Assembly: GCF_000243075.1 (NCBI RefSeq)
Contig: NC_016745.1
Location: 1,939,001-2,003,000, forward strand
Direction of reading: 5' to 3'
Length of the DNA: 64,000 bases
Source: Oceanimonas sp. GK1
GTDB lineage: Bacteria > Pseudomonadota > Gammaproteobacteria > Enterobacterales > Aeromonadaceae
Below are positions 17,516-27,044 of this stretch, piece after piece (the stretch's first letter is position 1; each line of letters starts with the position of its first letter). The translations under genes were made by a program, and so were the position numbers. The notes under the pieces were generated by a model. The model was not told where the DNA came from and made no database searches. It saw only the letters and a list, made by a program, of their open reading frames with translations.

Positions 17516-18484
17516 ATGAATATGCTGATTTTTCTGGCGCTGGTGGGGCTGGCGGTGGTGTGCCTGAGCATGGCCATGTTTGTGCCCATCAGCCAGCCCC
17601 GGCTGAAATATTCCACCATGCTCAAGCGCCGGGTACAGGCGCTGGCGGACGAAAACCGCGAACAGGCCCAGGCATCCATTTTCCGTACCAAAAAGCTGGA
17701 TGCCCTGTCGCCGGCTTTGCGCCGTATCGAAACCCTGCCGGTAATGGAGCGGGTGGCCTTTTCACTGGAGCTGGCCGGCTCCAGGCTCTATGCCTACCAG
17801 CTGGTGTTGATGGTGGCCGCCATGACCCTGCTGCTGGTGGTAGGCAGCTGGTGGTGGCTGCACAATCTCTGGCTGAGCCTGATGATGCTGGCGGTGCCCT
17901 CGCTCATTACCTGGATCAAGCTCAAGCGCAGTTACCTGAACCGGCTGGCGCTGTACGAGCAGCAAATGCCGGAAGCGCTGGACATCATGAAACGGGGCCT
18001 GCAGGCGGGCTATTCCTTTGCCGACACCATCAAGCTTATCAGCGAACAAATGCCCAATCCCATTGGCCGGGAGTTTGCGCTGGTGTTTGCCGACATCAAC
18101 TACCGCAAGGATGTGCGCAAGGCCATGACCGGCCTGCTGGAGCGGGTACCCAGCATCTCCAACATGGCGCTGGTCAGTGCGGTGCAGGTGCAGCGGGAAA
18201 CCGGCGGCAACCTGGTGGAAAACATCGACAAGCTGGCCAAAATCATTCGTGACCGGTTCAAGTTCAACCGCCAGCTGCGCACCCTGTCGGCGGAAGGGCG
18301 CATGTCCGGCTGGGTGCTGGTGCTGACCCCCTTTGCCCTGTTTGCGCTGATCTTCGTGACCACACCCAGTTACATTACCGAGCTGGTGAGCACTCCGGAA
18401 GGCCATCGACTGCTGATTGCCGGGGCCATTGGCATGGCGCTGGGCACCTGGTGGATCAGTAAAATCATCAAGATAGAGGTGTAA
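17516..18484 (+). CDS. tadB: Tad inner-membrane platform protein TadB
   Basis: A polytopic GspF-domain protein (322 residues) that forms the inner-membrane platform on which TadA acts. There is an N-terminal membrane helix, a pair of helices at about residues 90-140, the GspF-like cytoplasmic domain (PEALDIMKRGLQAGYSFADTI) and C-terminal helices. GGGGAGG lies before the start, and the gap to tadA is 12 bases. The tadC start is two bases after its stop, indicating tight coupling. Confidence 0.93.
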   Translation: MNMLIFLALVGLAVVCLSMAMFVPISQPRLKYSTMLKRRVQALADENREQAQASIFRTKKLDALSPALRRIETLPVMERVAFSLELAGSRLYAYQLVLMVAAMTLLLVVGSWWWLHNLWLSLMMLAVPSLITWIKLKRSYLNRLALYEQQMPEALDIMKRGLQAGYSFADTIKLISEQMPNPIGREFALVFADINYRKDVRKAMTGLLERVPSISNMALVSAVQVQRETGGNLVENIDKLAKIIRDRFKFNRQLRTLSAEGRMSGWVLVLTPFALFALIFVTTPSYITELVSTPEGHRLLIAGAIGMALGTWWISKIIKIEV

Positions 18485-18486
18485 CC

Positions 18487-19428
18487 ATGGACACGCTCAA
18501 TCAAATGCTGGGCCAGGTGCTGGCCGATCCGCAAATGCGCCAATGGACGCTGATTGGCGTGGTGGCCCTGAGCGCCATTACCCTGTTCTGGGGCATCACC
18601 CTGGTGGCCAGCGGGGTCACCAGCCCCTACCGTCGCCAGCTGCGGGAAATTCAGCGGGAAGCAGACGAAGACGAAGAATCCCTGGAGCAGCGGCTGGTCA
18701 TCGCCAAAGAGCACGGCAGCGGGTTTAACGGCCACCGGGTGCGAACCCTGCTGGTGCACGCCGGCTACCAGAAAGGCTCGGCCTACCGGGTGCTTAACGG
18801 CATTCGGGTGATGGTGGTGCTGATGGCGCTGCTGGCCACCTTTGTGACGCTCAACATGCTGACCCAGCTGCCCCTGAATGGCATTTTGCTGGTGCTGCTG
18901 GGGGTGGGCTATGTGGCTTACATTTTACCGGTGTTCGTGCTGGAGCGGCTGGCCAACAAACGCATGACCCGAATGAAGCTGGCCATGCCCGATGCCCTGG
19001 ATTTGCTGGTGGTGTGCACCGAAGCCGGCCTGGGCTTTAAGGCGGCGTTGCAGCGGGTGGCCCGGGAAGTGAGCATGAGCCACGAGGAGCTGGCCGAGGA
19101 GCTGACGCTGATTTCCGCCAAGCTTCGGGCCGGCTTCAGCATGCAGCAGGCCTTTGACGAGTTTATTTTGCGCACCGGCCTGGAAGACTTTAAAAGCCTG
19201 ACCGTGGCCATTAACCAGAGCATTCAGCTGGGTACCAGCATTGCCGAAACCCTGCGGGTGTATGCCGATGAATACCGCATCAAGCGCAAGCAGGAGGCGG
19301 AAGAAATGGCGGCCAAGGTAGGCACAAAAATGATTTTTCCATTGGTGACCATGATCTGGCCGTCATTTTTTATCGTGGCCATTGGCCCGGCGCTGATCAA
19401 GGTATTCCGGGTGTTCGGCAACATGTAA
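18487..19428 (+). CDS. tadC: Tad inner-membrane platform protein TadC
   Basis: The partner of TadB, 313 residues, with the GspF domain in AMPDALDLLVVCTEAGLGFKAAL and LRAGFSMQQAFDEF, and membrane helices at the N-terminus, near residues 95-150 and at the C-terminus (MIFPLVTMIWPSFFIVAIGPALI). TadB and TadC arose by duplication of a GspF-type ancestor in known Tad systems. The gap to tadB is two bases; tadD follows 79 bases later. Confidence 0.93.
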   Translation: MDTLNQMLGQVLADPQMRQWTLIGVVALSAITLFWGITLVASGVTSPYRRQLREIQREADEDEESLEQRLVIAKEHGSGFNGHRVRTLLVHAGYQKGSAYRVLNGIRVMVVLMALLATFVTLNMLTQLPLNGILLVLLGVGYVAYILPVFVLERLANKRMTRMKLAMPDALDLLVVCTEAGLGFKAALQRVAREVSMSHEELAEELTLISAKLRAGFSMQQAFDEFILRTGLEDFKSLTVAINQSIQLGTSIAETLRVYADEYRIKRKQEAEEMAAKVGTKMIFPLVTMIWPSFFIVAIGPALIKVFRVFGNM

Positions 19429-19507
19429 TGGCCCGAACGAAACACACCGACTAGCATAAGAACAACAACAAAAACTTTAGCCACGGAACCGGCTTGAGGA
19501 TAACAAC

Positions 19508-20455
19508 ATGAAACATACTGCATTGGCGCTGGTCATCATTCTGCTGTCCGGATGTTCTTCCATGTCCGGCTCCGACGACAACGGGTTGCCTTCCGTCAAA
19601 ACCCCGGGGGCGGGGGCGATCAAACCCACCAACGGCAAGGAAGCGCAAATGCTGATTGCCCAGTCCCAGACCTCCGGCGATCTCGACGCCATGATCTATG
19701 CCTATACCCAGGCCCTGGCCTTTGACGATTTCAAGCCGGTGGAAATTTACCTCAACATCGCCCGGCTGGAACGCCAGCGCAACAACAACGCCCGGGCCGA
19801 GCAGGCCTATCGCAGTGCGCTACAGCAAGACGCCAAGCGCCAGGATGCCAAGGAGGGGCTGGCGCTGCTGCTGATAGACATGAAGCGCCACGACGAAGCC
19901 GAAACCCTGCTGCGGGAAGTGATCGCCGCCGATCAGGCCAGGCTTGGGCAGCGCACCGCTGAAGCGGGTGAATGCGTCACCAATGCCGACTCGCCCTGGC
20001 GCAGTTACAACGGTCTGGGGCTGCTGGCGGACATTCTGGAGCAGGGCCAGCAGGCCCGCAAATATTACCAGTGTGCCCTGCAGATCCAGCCTGGGCTGGC
20101 CATGCTGCACACCAACCTGGGTTTTTCCTATTACCTGGAAGGGGAATACCCCCAGGCCGAGCGCGCCCTGCTGCGGGCGGTGAACCAGGAGCCGGAATAT
20201 GAGCGCGCCTGGAGCAACCTGGGGCTGCTGTATTACCGCTGGGGGCGCAGCCCGGAAGCCCTGATGGCCCTGCGCAAAATCATGTCCCAGGCCGAGGCGC
20301 TGAATGATCTGGGCTATATCGCCATGATGGAAGGGGAGTACGAGAACGCCGAAAGCCTGTTTCAGCGCGCCATTGATGCCTCTCCCCGTTACTATCCCAA
20401 GGCGGTGGAAAACCTGAGCCGGGCCAAATCCATGCAGGCGGTGAGCAGGCGCTAG
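19508..20455 (+). CDS. tadD: TadD-like TPR lipoprotein
   Basis: A 315-residue lipoprotein: signal peptide with lipobox LLSGC (acylated Cys16), a Ser/Asp-rich linker, then tetratricopeptide repeats from about residue 55 to the end (AEQAYRSALQQDAKRQDAKEG, and GLAMLHTNLGFSYYLEGEYP). TadD in other Tad systems is an outer-membrane-associated lipoprotein needed for secretin assembly. It is the last gene of the locus and its stop overlaps the bioA stop by a shared CTAG. Confidence 0.88.
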   Translation: MKHTALALVIILLSGCSSMSGSDDNGLPSVKTPGAGAIKPTNGKEAQMLIAQSQTSGDLDAMIYAYTQALAFDDFKPVEIYLNIARLERQRNNNARAEQAYRSALQQDAKRQDAKEGLALLLIDMKRHDEAETLLREVIAADQARLGQRTAEAGECVTNADSPWRSYNGLGLLADILEQGQQARKYYQCALQIQPGLAMLHTNLGFSYYLEGEYPQAERALLRAVNQEPEYERAWSNLGLLYYRWGRSPEALMALRKIMSQAEALNDLGYIAMMEGEYENAESLFQRAIDASPRYYPKAVENLSRAKSMQAVSRR

Positions 20456-21723
20456 CGCGCCTCTTTACACACCGCCATCATGGCCGCAGTCAATTGGCTC
20501 AGCTCCTCGGGTTGAATAATGTAGGGCGGCATAATGTAAAACAGCTTGCCAAAGGGGCGTATCCACACGCCCAGCTCCACCAGTCGTTTCTGCACCTCGG
20601 CCACCTTCAGTGGTTCATGCAGCTCTACTACACCAATGCCGCCCAGCACCCGCACGTCGGCCACCGAAGCAAGCTCGCGCGCCGGGGCCAGCTCCCGCTG
20701 CATTTGCGCCTCAATGGCGGCAATGCGCTGCTGCCAGGGGGAATTCAGCAGCAGCCTCAGGCTTTCCAGCGCCACGGCGCAGGCCAGGGGGTTGGCCATA
20801 AAGGTGGGGCCGTGCATCAGCACCCCGGCGGGGCCGTTGCAAATGGTCTCGGCCACCCGTTGCGTGGTAATGGTGGCGGCCATGGTCATGTAGCCGCCGG
20901 TGAGCGCCTTGCCAATGCAGAGGATGTCCGGGGAGATACCGGCCCATTCGCAGGCAAACAGCTTGCCAGTGCGGCCAAAGCCGGTGGCGATTTCGTCGGC
21001 AATGAGCAGGATATCGTAGCGATCACACAACTCACGGGCGCCTTTCAGGTACTCCGGATGGTAAAACCGCATGCCCCCGGCCCCTTGCACCACCGGCTCC
21101 AGGATCAGCGCCGCCAGCTCGTGATGATGTTGTTCAAATACCGCTTCCAGTGCCTGTAGATCGCCCTGGTCAAAGGCCTCGCCGAAACGGCTTTGGGGCG
21201 TGGGCACAAAGACATGCTCGGGCAAAAAGCCCTGGTACAGGCTGTGCATGCCGCCGTTGGGATCGCACACGCTCATGGCGCCAAAGGTATCGCCATGGTA
21301 GCCACGGCTTAACGAGGCAAAGCGGGTTCTGGGCGTGCCCCGGCCGTGCCAGTACTGAATGGCCATTTTCAGTGCCACTTCCACCGACACCGAGCCCGAG
21401 TCCGCCAGAAAAAACCGATCCAGCCCTCGGGGCAGCACGTTTGTCAGTGCCTGACACAACGCTATGGCCGGCTCGTGGGTCAGACCGCCAAACATCACAT
21501 GGGCCATTTTCTCCAGCTGACGGCTGGCGGCGGCGTTCAGCTCGGGCACCTTGTAACCATGCAGGCAGGCCCACCAGGACGACATGCCATCCACCAGTCG
21601 CCGACCGTCCTTCAACTGCAAATGCACCCCCTCGGCGCTGGCTACCTCGTAGCAGGGCAAAGGACGGGTCAGGGACGTGTAGGGATGCCACAGGTGGTGC
21701 AGATCAAAGTCTTGATTGTTCAT
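20452..21723 (-). CDS. bioA: Adenosylmethionine-8-amino-7-oxononanoate aminotransferase BioA
   Basis: BioA converts KAPA to DAPA in biotin synthesis using PLP and S-adenosylmethionine as amino donor. The 423-residue chain begins [11 protein letters not shown] and contains [12 protein letters not shown] (substrate pocket), [12 protein letters not shown], and IGKALTGG with the PLP lysine. The start at 21723 (MNNQDFD) is chosen over 21747, because the longer frame would run into the operator at 21735-21767. It is divergent from bioB, the classical enterobacterial arrangement. Confidence 0.96.
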   Translation of the reverse strand: MNNQDFDLHHLWHPYTSLTRPLPCYEVASAEGVHLQLKDGRRLVDGMSSWWACLHGYKVPELNAAASRQLEKMAHVMFGGLTHEPAIALCQALTNVLPRGLDRFFLADSGSVSVEVALKMAIQYWHGRGTPRTRFASLSRGYHGDTFGAMSVCDPNGGMHSLYQGFLPEHVFVPTPQSRFGEAFDQGDLQALEAVFEQHHHELAALILEPVVQGAGGMRFYHPEYLKGARELCDRYDILLIADEIATGFGRTGKLFACEWAGISPDILCIGKALTGGYMTMAATITTQRVAETICNGPAGVLMHGPTFMANPLACAVALESLRLLLNSPWQQRIAAIEAQMQRELAPARELASVADVRVLGGIGVVELHEPLKVAEVQKRLVELGVWIRPFGKLFYIMPPYIIQPEELSQLTAAMMAVCKEAR

Positions 21724-21734
21724 AAAATAATCAA

Positions 21735-21767
21735 ATGTCAACGTCATTGGTTGGTTATGATTGACAG
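21735..21767. promoter_or_regulatory. BirA-like biotin operator
   Basis: Two near-complementary 9-bp arms, ATGTCAACG (21735-21743) and GATTGACAG (21759-21767), are separated by 15 bases. Each arm matches 7 of 9 positions of the gammaproteobacterial BirA half-sites TTGTNAACC and GGTTNACAA as I know them, and the spacing fits the usual 15-16. It lies between bioA and bioB, so biotin-bound BirA could shut off both directions. Confidence 0.75.
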
Positions 21768-21788
21768 GCTAACATCGGCCCTTACACT
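21761..21788 (+). promoter_or_regulatory. Predicted bioB promoter
   Basis: A perfect -35 TTGACA at 21761-21766 is followed after 16 bases by TACACT at 21783-21788 (four of six matches to TATAAT). The -35 hexamer forms part of the right BirA arm, which would explain repression by simple occlusion. The bioB start is 47 bases downstream. Confidence 0.6.
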
Positions 21789-21834
21789 TGGCCAGGCAAA
21801 ACACCCTTGTCAATCATCAATAAAAGGCCGCTGC

Positions 21835-22866
21835 ATGAGCCGTACACCCTGGACCCGCGAGCAGGTGCTCGACCTGTTTAACCGCCCGTTTTTCGATCTG
21901 CTGTTTGAAGCCCAGCAGGTGCACCGTGCCCACTTCGATGCCAACGAAGTGCAGGTGAGTACCCTGCTGTCCATTAAAACCGGCGCCTGCCCGGAAGACT
22001 GCAAATACTGCCCCCAGAGCGCCCGTTACAACACCGGCCTGGAAACCGAGCGGCTGATGGAAGTGGAAAAGGTGCTGGAGCGGGCCCGTGAAGCCAAGGT
22101 CAACGGCTCCAGCCGTTTCTGCATGGGCGCCGCCTGGCGCAACCCCAAAGAGCGCGACATGCCCTATCTGGTGAAAATGGTGCAGGAGGTCAAGGCCATG
22201 GGGCTGGAAACCTGCATGACACTGGGCATGCTGAACGCCGAGCAGGCCGGCCGACTGGCCGAGGCGGGGCTCGACTATTACAACCATAACCTGGATACCA
22301 GCCCCGAATTTTACGGCGACATCATTACCACCCGCACCTACGCCGATCGACTCAACACCCTGGAAAACGTGCGCGAGGCGGGCATGAAGGTATGCTCCGG
22401 CGGTATTGTGGGCCTGGGCGAAAGTCCGGAAGACCGCGCCGGCCTGCTGCTGGCCCTGGCCAATTTGCCCCGCCAGCCCGAGAGCGTGCCCATCAACATG
22501 CTGGTGAAGGTCAAGGGCACTCCGCTGGAAAATCAGGAAGAGCTGGACGACTTCGACTTTATCCGCACCATTGCCGTGGCCCGTATTCTGATGCCAAAGA
22601 GCCACGTACGGCTGTCCGCCGGCCGGGAAAAAATGAACGACCAGATGCAGGCCCTGTGCTTTATGGCCGGCGCCAACTCCATTTTTTACGGCTGTAAGCT
22701 GCTCACCACCCCCAACCCGGATGAAAACAGCGACCTGCAGTTGTTCAAGCGCCTTGGCCTGCGCCCCAGCGGGGTAAGCCAGAAGCCGGACGAAATGGCG
22801 GAAATAGAGCTGCACGAGCAGATTGCCGAGCAGAACGCGCCCAAACCGCTGTATTACGAAGCCTGA
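21835..22866 (+). CDS. bioB: Biotin synthase BioB
   Basis: BioB is the radical-SAM enzyme that inserts sulphur into dethiobiotin. The [4Fe-4S] motif CPEDCKYC gives Cys52, Cys56 and Cys59. [19 protein letters not shown] and the RLSAGRE segment, which holds the arginine ligand of the auxiliary [2Fe-2S] cluster, are present. At 343 residues it is of normal length. The start at 21835 matches the family; the long frame upstream lies antisense to bioA. It is the first gene of bioB-bioF-bioC-bioD. Confidence 0.97.
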   Translation: MSRTPWTREQVLDLFNRPFFDLLFEAQQVHRAHFDANEVQVSTLLSIKTGACPEDCKYCPQSARYNTGLETERLMEVEKVLERAREAKVNGSSRFCMGAAWRNPKERDMPYLVKMVQEVKAMGLETCMTLGMLNAEQAGRLAEAGLDYYNHNLDTSPEFYGDIITTRTYADRLNTLENVREAGMKVCSGGIVGLGESPEDRAGLLLALANLPRQPESVPINMLVKVKGTPLENQEELDDFDFIRTIAVARILMPKSHVRLSAGREKMNDQMQALCFMAGANSIFYGCKLLTTPNPDENSDLQLFKRLGLRPSGVSQKPDEMAEIELHEQIAEQNAPKPLYYEA

Positions 22867-22869
22867 ACC

Positions 22870-24018
22870 ATGCCTTTTAACCTGAGCCTGGCCGAGCGCG
22901 ACGCCGCCGGGCTGAAGCGCACCCTGCCGGCCATCGACCGGGTGGACGGCCGCTGGCTGCATGCCGGCGGGCAGACCTATCTCAACTTTGCCGGCAATGA
23001 CTATCTGGGCCTGAGCCGGGCGCCGGAGCTGCGGGCCGCTGCCGAGCAGGCGGCGCGTGAATTTGGCGTGGGTGCCGTGGCCTCGCCCCTGGTGGTGGGC
23101 CATCAGGCCATTCACCGGGAGCTTGAAGAAGAACTGTGCGACTGGCTGGGGCTGGAGGCAGTCATGCTGTTCAGCTCGGGGTTTTCTGCCAATCAGGCGG
23201 TGATAAAGGCACTGCTTGGCAAGGAGCACACCCTGTGGCAGGACAGGCTAAACCACGCCTCGCTGCAGGAAGCTGGCTTGCTGAGTCCGGCGCGCATGGT
23301 GCGTTTTGCCCATAACGACATGGCGGCCCTCGCGGCAAAACTCAAACCATCGGCGGGGCTGATTATCTCCGAAGGGGTGTTCAGCATGGACGGCGACACC
23401 GCCCCCTGGCCCGAGCTGGTGCGGCTTGCCAGTGCCAGCGGCAACTGGCTGATGATTGACGACGCCCACGGCCTGGGGGTGCTGGGACAAGAAGGCAGGG
23501 GCACCCTGAATGAGCAGGGCCTTGAGGCCGGCAGTGTGAATATTTTTATGGGCACCTTTGGCAAGGCGCTGGGAGTAAGCGGTGCCTTTGTGGGGGGCAG
23601 CCGAGCGCTGGTGGAATACCTGCACAACCTGGGCCGCAGCTATATCTACAGCACCCATTTGCCGCCGCCCCAGGCCGCCGCCGTGCTGGCCGCCGTGCGC
23701 CTGGTACGGCAGGCCGACGACAAACGGGCCCACCTGCGCGAGCTGGTTTCGCAGTTCCGTGCCGGCGTGGCGGATTTGCCGCTGCAACTGCTGCCCTCGG
23801 CCACCGCCATTCAGCCCCTGGTGGTGGGGGAAGAGGCCGCCACCCTGAGCCTGGCTGCCGCCCTTAAACAGCAGGGCCTGTGGACCGGCGCCATTCGTCC
23901 GCCCACCGTGCCAAAGGGCTCGGCCCGGTTGCGCATCACCCTGAGTGCCGCCCACACCCAGGCCGATGTACAACGGCTGATCGACGCTTTGCATGGCGCC
24001 TGTTCCCCCTCCCCTTGA
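22870..24018 (+). CDS. bioF: 8-amino-7-oxononanoate synthase BioF
   Basis: BioF is a PLP enzyme condensing pimeloyl-ACP with alanine to give KAPA. The 382-residue protein shows DDAHGLGVLG (PLP-ring aspartate) and TFGKALGVSG with the PLP Lys232. It starts three bases after bioB. The last codons (Cys-Ser-Pro-Ser-Pro, stop) lie inside a family A hairpin repeat at 24007-24049, so the natural C-terminus appears to have been rewritten by a repeat. Confidence 0.95.
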   Translation: MPFNLSLAERDAAGLKRTLPAIDRVDGRWLHAGGQTYLNFAGNDYLGLSRAPELRAAAEQAAREFGVGAVASPLVVGHQAIHRELEEELCDWLGLEAVMLFSSGFSANQAVIKALLGKEHTLWQDRLNHASLQEAGLLSPARMVRFAHNDMAALAAKLKPSAGLIISEGVFSMDGDTAPWPELVRLASASGNWLMIDDAHGLGVLGQEGRGTLNEQGLEAGSVNIFMGTFGKALGVSGAFVGGSRALVEYLHNLGRSYIYSTHLPPPQAAAVLAAVRLVRQADDKRAHLRELVSQFRAGVADLPLQLLPSATAIQPLVVGEEAATLSLAAALKQQGLWTGAIRPPTVPKGSARLRITLSAAHTQADVQRLIDALHGACSPSP

Positions 24019-24049
24019 TAAGGGGAGGGCAGGGTGGGGTTTGCACAGC
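24007..24049. repeat. Family A hairpin repeat at the bioF stop
   Basis: CCCCTCCCCTT-GAT-AAGGGGAGGG plus the tail CAGGGTGGGGTT; the same unit lies inverted at about 2450-2490. It supplies the bioF stop codon (24016-24018). It may act as an mRNA-stabilising hairpin between bioF and bioC. Confidence 0.8.
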
Positions 24050-24050
24050 T

Positions 24051-24134
24051 CCGTCACTCCGGGCTTGCCCCGGCGTCTATCGCAGACAATACATCCATTG
24101 GCAGAATGGATTCCGGCTTGAAGGCCGGAATGAC
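24051..24134. repeat. Family B composite repeat between bioF and bioC
   Basis: Starts GTCACTCCGGGCTTGCCCCGG and ends GATTCCGGCTTGAAGGCCGGAATGAC, so the ends form an outer inverted pair with a hairpin at each side. There is no coding potential. It fills most of the 146-base gap inside the bio operon. Confidence 0.75.
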
Positions 24135-24164
24135 CTTACTTACAGCTGATTTCCGGAGAACCCC

Positions 24165-24920
24165 ATGCAACAGGTCGACAAACACAGGGTGGCCGAGGCC
24201 TTCAGCCGGGCCGCCGCCAGCTACGACCACCACAATGCCCTGCAACGACGCAGCGGCGAGGCGTTGCTCGGCCATTTGCCGGCGCGGGCCCACACCGGGC
24301 TGGATCTGGGCTGCGGCAGCGGCTGGTTTGCCCCGGCGCTGAAACAGCGGGCAAGCCGGTTGCTGGCGCTGGACCTTGCTCCCGCCATGCTGCAACAGGC
24401 CGCCACCCGGGCCGAGATTGTGCCCCTGTGCGCCGACATGGACGCGCCGCCCCTGAGCGAGGCGAGTCTCGATTTTATTTTTGCCAACCTGTGCATGCAG
24501 TGGAGCAACGACACCGCCGCCTGGCTAAGTAACTGGAGCCGGCGGCTCAAACCCGGCGGCGTGATGGTGTTTTCCACCTTGTTGGATGGCAGCCTGGCGG
24601 AGCTGGCCGAGAGCTGGCGTACTCTCGACGGCCACACTCATATCAACCGTTTTCTGCGTGAGCCGGCATTGCGTGAGCAGCTTGTTGCCACCGGCCGCCA
24701 ATGGCAACTGCACACCGCCACCGAGCAACTGTGTTACCCCGAGCTGAAAGGGCTGCTGCTGGATCTCAAGGGCATTGGGGCCAACCAGGTCAACGACGGT
24801 CGCCGCCCCGGCCTGCTCGGCAGAAACGCCTGGCAGCGGCTCAATCTCATCTATCCTAAAAACCAACAGGGCCACTGCGTGGCCACCTACCGGCTGGCAT
24901 ATGGAGTGATTTATGGCTAA
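24165..24920 (+). CDS. bioC: Malonyl-ACP O-methyltransferase BioC
   Basis: BioC methylates malonyl-ACP so that it can enter fatty acid synthesis as the pimeloyl precursor. The 251-residue SAM-dependent methyltransferase begins KHRVAEAFSRAAASYD, typical of BioC, and has motif I LDLGCGSGWFAP near residue 46, DLAPAMLQQA and LDFIFANLCMQWSND. Separated from bioF by repeats but still the same strand and order as E. coli. It overlaps bioD by eight bases. A bioH esterase is not in the window. Confidence 0.94.
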   Translation: MQQVDKHRVAEAFSRAAASYDHHNALQRRSGEALLGHLPARAHTGLDLGCGSGWFAPALKQRASRLLALDLAPAMLQQAATRAEIVPLCADMDAPPLSEASLDFIFANLCMQWSNDTAAWLSNWSRRLKPGGVMVFSTLLDGSLAELAESWRTLDGHTHINRFLREPALREQLVATGRQWQLHTATEQLCYPELKGLLLDLKGIGANQVNDGRRPGLLGRNAWQRLNLIYPKNQQGHCVATYRLAYGVIYG

Positions 24921-25596
24921 GACCTTTTTTGTGACCGGCACCGACACCGAAGTGGGCAAAACCTTTGTTACCCGCGCCCTGATGCGCGCCGCCAGGGAGG
25001 CAGGCAAGCAGGTGCTGGGCTACAAGCCGGTGGCCTCGGGCTGCGAGCTGATGAATGGCGAGCTTAAAAACGAAGACGCCCTGACCCTGCAGGCGGAGTC
25101 CAGCATTCCGTTGCCTTACGCCATGCATAACCCTTACGCCTTTGCCCCGGCCATTGCCCCGCACATTGCCGCCGAGCAGGCGGGGGAGGTGATTGCGTTG
25201 CCCCGTATCGCCGAGGGGCTGGCGCGGCTGAAGGAAACCGCCGCCGACTGGATTTTTGTGGAAGGCGCGGGTGGCTGGCGGCTGCCGTTGGGGCAGGGGC
25301 ACTTTCTCTCCGACTGGGTGAAAAAGGAGCACCTGCCGGTGATCCTGGTGGTGGGTGCGCGGCTGGGCTGCATCAACCACGCCCTGCTCAGCCTGGAGGC
25401 GATTCGGCACGACGGCCTGGTGGTGGCCGGCTGGGTGCTGAACCGGGTAGATGCCCATATGAGTCACTATGAAGAAAACGCCGCCACCCTCAAGCAACTG
25501 ATTGCCGCGCCCTTTCTGGGGGAGGTGCCGAGACTCACCGACGCAGAGGCCGAAACCGTCGAGAGCTTCATTGATCTTGCACCGCTGCTGAAATAA
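24913..25596 (+). CDS. bioD: Dethiobiotin synthetase BioD
   Basis: BioD closes the ureido ring of dethiobiotin from DAPA, CO2 and ATP. The P-loop GTDTEVGKT lies at residues 9-17, the substrate region is GYKPVASGCE, and VEGAGGWRLPLG carries the conserved glutamate/glycine loop. The 227-residue length is normal. The 8-base overlap with bioC indicates translational coupling. Confidence 0.96.
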   Translation: MAKTFFVTGTDTEVGKTFVTRALMRAAREAGKQVLGYKPVASGCELMNGELKNEDALTLQAESSIPLPYAMHNPYAFAPAIAPHIAAEQAGEVIALPRIAEGLARLKETAADWIFVEGAGGWRLPLGQGHFLSDWVKKEHLPVILVVGARLGCINHALLSLEAIRHDGLVVAGWVLNRVDAHMSHYEENAATLKQLIAAPFLGEVPRLTDAEAETVESFIDLAPLLK

Positions 25597-25610
25597 TTCA
25601 TCATGACCAT

Positions 25611-25636
25611 CTTGAAATTCCCATTAACGGACATAT
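25611..25636 (+). promoter_or_regulatory. Weak candidate heat-shock promoter before htpX
   Basis: CTTGAA at 25611-25616 is followed 12-14 bases later by GACATATTA, a partial match to the sigma-32 -10 element CCCCATNT. The spacing is at or below the usual limit, so this is a suggestion only, supported mainly by htpX being a heat-shock gene in E. coli. Confidence 0.3.
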
Positions 25637-25670
25637 TATGTCTGCAGTTACCTGAATGTAAGGAAAGGTT

Positions 25671-26546
25671 ATGAAACGCATACTGTTGTTTATTGCCACC
25701 AACCTGGCCGTGGTGCTGGTGCTGGGTGTGGTGCTGAACATTGTGTTTTCCGTACTGGGCATTGACCGCAGCAGTGTGGGCGGCTTGCTGGTGTTCTGTG
25801 CCGTGTTCGGTTTTGGCGGCGCCACCATTTCGCTGTTTATGTCGAAGTGGATGGCCAAGCGCGCTTACGGCGTGCAGGTGATTGAGCAGCCCCGCAACGA
25901 AATGGAACACTGGCTGTTCACCACGGTGCAGCGCCAGGCCCAGCAGGCGGGCATTGGCATGCCGGAAGTGGGCGTGTACGACTCCCCGGACATGAACGCC
26001 TTTGCCACCGGTGCCAGCCGCAACAGCTCCCTGGTGGCGGTGTCCACCGGCCTGATGTACAGCATGAACCGGGACGAAGCCGAAGCCGTGCTGGCCCACG
26101 AAGTGAGCCACGTGGCCAACGGCGATATGGTGACCCTCACTCTCATTCAGGGGGTGGTCAACACCTTCGTGATGTTCTTCGCCCGCATTGTGGCCAACCT
26201 GATCAGCGGCGTGCTCAGCAACAACAACGAGGAAGAAGGTGGCGGCATGGGTGGCATTGCCTACTTCGCGACCGTCATGGTGCTGGAGCTGGTGTTCGGC
26301 ATTTTGGCCTCCATTATCGTAATGTGGTTCAGTCGCCAGCGGGAATACCGCGCCGATGAAGGCGGCGCCTGGCTGGCCGGCCGCGACAAAATGATTGCTG
26401 CCCTGGAGCGCCTGCGTCACGGCCCCGAATCGCAGCTGGAAGGCTCCCTGGCCGCCTTTGGCATCAACGGCAAGCGCCACAGCGAGCTGTTTATGAGCCA
26501 CCCGCCGCTGGAAAAACGCATTCAGGCGCTGCGCGAGCACCGCTAA
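25671..26546 (+). CDS. htpX: Membrane zinc metalloprotease HtpX
   Basis: HtpX is an M48-family protease of the inner membrane that degrades damaged membrane proteins together with FtsH. The 291-residue protein has two N-terminal helices, the zinc motif HEVSH at residues 143-147, two more hydrophobic segments around residues 158-230 and the third ligand region [24 protein letters not shown] precedes the start. A rho-independent terminator at 26581 ends the transcript. Confidence 0.96.
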   Translation: MKRILLFIATNLAVVLVLGVVLNIVFSVLGIDRSSVGGLLVFCAVFGFGGATISLFMSKWMAKRAYGVQVIEQPRNEMEHWLFTTVQRQAQQAGIGMPEVGVYDSPDMNAFATGASRNSSLVAVSTGLMYSMNRDEAEAVLAHEVSHVANGDMVTLTLIQGVVNTFVMFFARIVANLISGVLSNNNEEEGGGMGGIAYFATVMVLELVFGILASIIVMWFSRQREYRADEGGAWLAGRDKMIAALERLRHGPESQLEGSLAAFGINGKRHSELFMSHPPLEKRIQALREHR

Positions 26547-26580
26547 TTCATCGTATTAACCCTGTAGTTTGGTCTCTTTT

Positions 26581-26606
26581 AACCCCGGCTTGCCGGGGTT
26601 TTTTTC
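26581..26606 (+). terminator. Terminator after htpX
   Basis: AACCCCGGC-TTG-(C)CGGGGTT stem followed by a run of T residues, 34 bases after the htpX stop. Confidence 0.9.
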
Positions 26607-26731
26607 ATGGTGCGCAGCCCTTGTCCCTGAACAGGAGCGGCTCACCTGCAAAGTGACGCCAAGCGGCAATCCGGTTTTTCTTCATTCATGCACTACCCTT
26701 AAACCGTTACTCATGAACGAAGGAGGTGGTT

Positions 26732-26980
26732 ATGCGTTCATTATTCTCTGCGTTGCTGGGCGGTGTGCTGTTGCTGGCCAGTGGGGTTACGCTGGCGAAC
26801 AGCTGTCCGACCCATATGGCGGCAATCGACGCCAAACTGGCGGAGAATCCGGTTTTGTCTGCGGAAGAGGCGGCCCGGGTGGCAGAGCTGAGAGCCGAAG
26901 GGGAGGCCAAGCACAAGGCCGGTGATCACAATGAGTCGGTACGTTTATTGACAGAGGCAAAGAAAATACTGGGCATCTGA
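26732..26980 (+). CDS. Small secreted protein of unknown function
   Basis: An 82-residue protein, unrecognised. A signal peptide (SALLGGVLLLASGVTLANS) leads to a mature part of about 60 residues, mostly amphipathic helix (DAKLAENPVLSAEEAARVAE, then KHKAGDHNESVRLLTEAKKIL), resembling a single helical hairpin such as half of a TPR pair. One cysteine follows the cleavage region. A perfect AGGAGG site at 26721-26726 sets the start at 26732. It stands alone between two terminators, so it is probably its own well-expressed transcript. Confidence 0.8.
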   Translation: MRSLFSALLGGVLLLASGVTLANSCPTHMAAIDAKLAENPVLSAEEAARVAELRAEGEAKHKAGDHNESVRLLTEAKKILGI

Positions 26981-26998
26981 AGCTGGTATCCGCATCAT

Positions 26999-27029
26999 GG
27001 CTCCGCCGGTTGTGCCGGCGGAGCTTTTT
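26999..27029 (+). terminator. Terminator after the small secreted protein gene
   Basis: GGCTCCGCCGG/CCGGCGGAGC stem with TTTTTATTT after it, 18 bases past the stop at 26980. Confidence 0.9.
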
Positions 27030-27044
27030 ATTTGTGGAGCAAAA

